Below are positions 62,700 to 64,000 of a DNA stretch of 64,000 bases, piece by piece. A program made the position numbers and the translations under genes. Under the pieces are notes generated by a model. It searched no databases. It worked only from the letters and a program-made list of their open reading frames with translations, and was not told the DNA's origin. The stretch's first letter is position 1; the number at the start of each line of letters is the position of its first letter. This stretch comes from Xenorhabdus cabanillasii (GTDB lineage Bacteria; Pseudomonadota; Gammaproteobacteria; Enterobacterales; Enterobacteriaceae), in contig NZ_QTUB01000001.1 of the NCBI RefSeq assembly GCF_003386665.1, positions 4,092,001 to 4,156,000 of the forward strand. Direction: 5' to 3'.

Positions 62700-62747
62700 G
62701 CCATAAGCCGATTAATGACTTATGGCCTGCGCTAACTGTTAGTTAGC
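62700..62747. terminator. Tandem hairpins downstream of pnuC
   Basis: GCCATAAG (62700-62707) pairs with CTTATGGC (62719-62726), and GCTAAC (62731-62736) with GTTAGC (62742-62747). The first is followed on the minus strand by T-rich DNA and likely ends pnuC transcripts. Confidence 0.6.
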
Positions 62748-62766
62748 ATTTTTAATAGATCACACT

Positions 62767-63468
62767 TCATTCATTATTTTTAGCTGCTGTGATCCACAAA
62801 CGAGCACCATTCAGAGCGATCCCCGTCAGAATAATGTACTGCAACGACATAGCCAGAACACCCTGGTAGAAGTAAATCACTACACTAATAACATTAATGA
62901 TCACCCATATCAGCCAATTTTCCACATGCTTACGAGTCATTAAAATCATTGCCACTATCGATAGCACTGTCATCACTGAATCCCAGAATGGGAATGCATC
63001 TGGCTGTAAATTCGGCATGGTAATATTGGAGCCCATCCCCTGTAAGACAAAAACCACAATTTTTGCCATATAACCAAAGATCTGATCAATATTGAATGTC
63101 ATGATCAAGATAAAAATGATAGAAACTGCCGCAACACTAAGCATTTGTTTAGGGTTCAGCCAACGGATCTTTAATTCTATCTGTTTCTGTTCGTTGATTC
63201 GGCTCCAGGCATACCAACCATAAATATTAGCGGCGAAGAAAAAGATTTGCAGGATAAGACTGGCATAGAGTTGAATTTGGAAAAATATCACAGCAAATAA
63301 TGACACATTAATCAAACCAAACAAGTAATTAATGATTTTTTCTTGACTGGCGAGCCAAATACATAATAAACCCGCAATTGTGCCAACAGCTTCTATGTAT
63401 GAGAGGTTATAACCACCTGTTCCTAACGGAATATGTACTAATATGTTATGAATATTGAAAAAATCCAT
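62767..63468 (-). CDS. pnuC: Nicotinamide riboside transporter PnuC
   Basis: PnuC takes up nicotinamide riboside by facilitated diffusion coupled to its phosphorylation. The 233-aa protein has seven hydrophobic segments. WLASQEKIINYLFGLINV (about residues 39-56) and WLIWVIINVISVVIYFYQG (about 185-203) are the two family hallmarks. In E. coli pnuC follows nadA after a tRNA cluster; here tRNA-Lys genes lie directly upstream and nadA is missing. Confidence 0.95.
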   Translation of the reverse strand: MDFFNIHNILVHIPLGTGGYNLSYIEAVGTIAGLLCIWLASQEKIINYLFGLINVSLFAVIFFQIQLYASLILQIFFFAANIYGWYAWSRINEQKQIELKIRWLNPKQMLSVAAVSIIFILIMTFNIDQIFGYMAKIVVFVLQGMGSNITMPNLQPDAFPFWDSVMTVLSIVAMILMTRKHVENWLIWVIINVISVVIYFYQGVLAMSLQYIILTGIALNGARLWITAAKNNE

Positions 63469-63639
63469 GCTTTCTTATCCTTACCATAAATGATGTTTAG
63501 TATATCAATACAAAAAACGTAGAATTAAGATAAAAATCGATTATTTTGCTCTTAATTGTTTTACATGCTAAACAAGATAGCGAATTATTAAGCAAAAGTC
63601 TTTAAGTATTTTAGAGATCTTAATGTAATAAGGGAGAAA

Positions 63640-63709
63640 TAAATTTTCGACTCGAACCGGTGAGCGATTGATTAAAAGCCAACAGTTCTACTGACTAAGC
63701 TAACGACTC
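63640..63709 (-). pseudogene. Decayed tRNA-Lys copy
   Basis: This sequence is offset by exactly 107 bp from the first intact tRNA-Lys and keeps the TTT anticodon loop (CTTTTAATCAAT), the D-arm (TAGCTTAGTCAGTAGAAC) and GGTTCGA. The acceptor stem is broken: the 5' side is GAGTCGT, and the 3' half after GGTTCGAGTC reads GAAAATTTATT instead of CCTGCACGACCCACCA. It is therefore a pseudogene of the array. Confidence 0.75.
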
Positions 63710-63740
63710 ACTTGGAAAATGTATGAATGAGAATTTTAGA

Positions 63741-63816
63741 TGGTGGGTCGTGCAGGATTCGAACCTGCGACCAATTGATTAAAAGTCAACTGCTCTACCG
63801 ACTGAGCTAACGACCC
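63741..63816 (-). tRNA. tRNA-Lys (UUU)
   Basis: A 76-nt tRNA with CCA encoded. The minus strand gives GGGTCGTTAGCTCAGTCGGT at the 5' end, anticodon TTT in GACTTTTAATC, and the T-arm CGCAGGTTCGAATCCTGC. It is identical to the next copy. Confidence 0.97.
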
Positions 63817-63847
63817 ATCTTGGGAATGTATGAATGAGAATTTTAGA

Positions 63848-63923
63848 TGGTGGGTCGTGCAGGATTCGAACCTGCGACCAATTGATTAAAAGTCAACTGC
63901 TCTACCGACTGAGCTAACGACCC
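63848..63923 (-). tRNA. tRNA-Lys (UUU), second copy
   Basis: Identical to the tRNA at 63741-63816, with a 31-nt spacer (ATGTATGAATGAGAATTTTA core) that is also repeated between the first copy and the decayed one. The 107-bp unit is a tandem duplication. Confidence 0.97.
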
Positions 63924-64000
63924 ATCTAAATCTTGCCTGGCATTGCTTTCTTATTGCTTGCCAACGGCGGCATATATTACTGATTTCTCTGTAAGGCGCA

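Overview
The window is chromosomal DNA of an AT-leaning enterobacterium. The proteins align almost end to end with Escherichia coli orthologues, but the gene order is a rearranged mosaic. A block matching the E. coli metG–yohJK–cdd–sanA–folE region is followed by blocks matching the moeAB, dinG/rhlE, moa, uvrB, bio, mod, gpmA, aroG and pnuC region. Codon use, AT-rich intergenic DNA, a dispersed family of small intergenic repeats, and the lack of nadA next to pnuC all point to the Morganellaceae, most likely Photorhabdus (or Xenorhabdus). This placement is inference; no 16S or species marker lies in the window.

Layout. 1-472: 5' part of a lipoprotein gene. 0.8-11.2 kb: apbC/metG (divergent), yohJK, cdd, maeA, sanA, and folE-yeiB. 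11.4-16.7 kb: an MFS transporter, moeA-moeB, and ybiT, which is interrupted by a one-base frameshift in an A7 run. 16.9-21.6 kb: a small accessory stretch with a Gfo/Idh oxidoreductase, an atypical SDR, an MFS transporter, a GNAT acetyltransferase abutting a decayed second GNAT, and a LOG-family protein. 21.7-29.5 kb: rhtA, dps, a lone PhnA domain, dinG, a 61-aa Gln-rich membrane peptide, sseA, a GlsB-type protein and metY. 29.7-39 kb: rhlE-dusC, cecR-ybhGFSR and ybhL. 39-41.8 kb: moaACDE under a Moco riboswitch and a ModE box. 41.8-50.6 kb: ybhK, uvrB (LexA box), a DARS1-like DnaA-box cluster, and the bioA/bioBFCD divergon with a BirA operator. 50.8-60.3 kb: an unrecognised 190-aa protein, pgl, ybhA, modABC (ModE box), acrZ, modE, modF and a CPBP protease. 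60.6-64 kb: gpmA, aroG, pnuC and a tandem tRNA-Lys array with one decayed copy.

How the genes work together. Much of the window serves molybdenum cofactor metabolism: molybdate uptake (modABC), sensing (modE), pterin synthesis (moaACDE), and molybdate insertion and MoaD activation (moeA, moeB). ModE-type palindromes precede both modA and moaA, and the moaA transcript carries a canonical Moco riboswitch. Biotin synthesis is a second complete module. DNA maintenance is represented by uvrB, dinG and the DARS1-like site, and efflux by ybhGFSR, acrZ and rhtA.

No wholly new multi-gene system is evident. The items best worth follow-up are the unrecognised 190-aa protein, the dispersed repeat family (one copy sits between the uvrB LexA box and its start codon), the ybiT A7 frameshift, the DARS1-like cluster and the decaying tRNA-Lys array.
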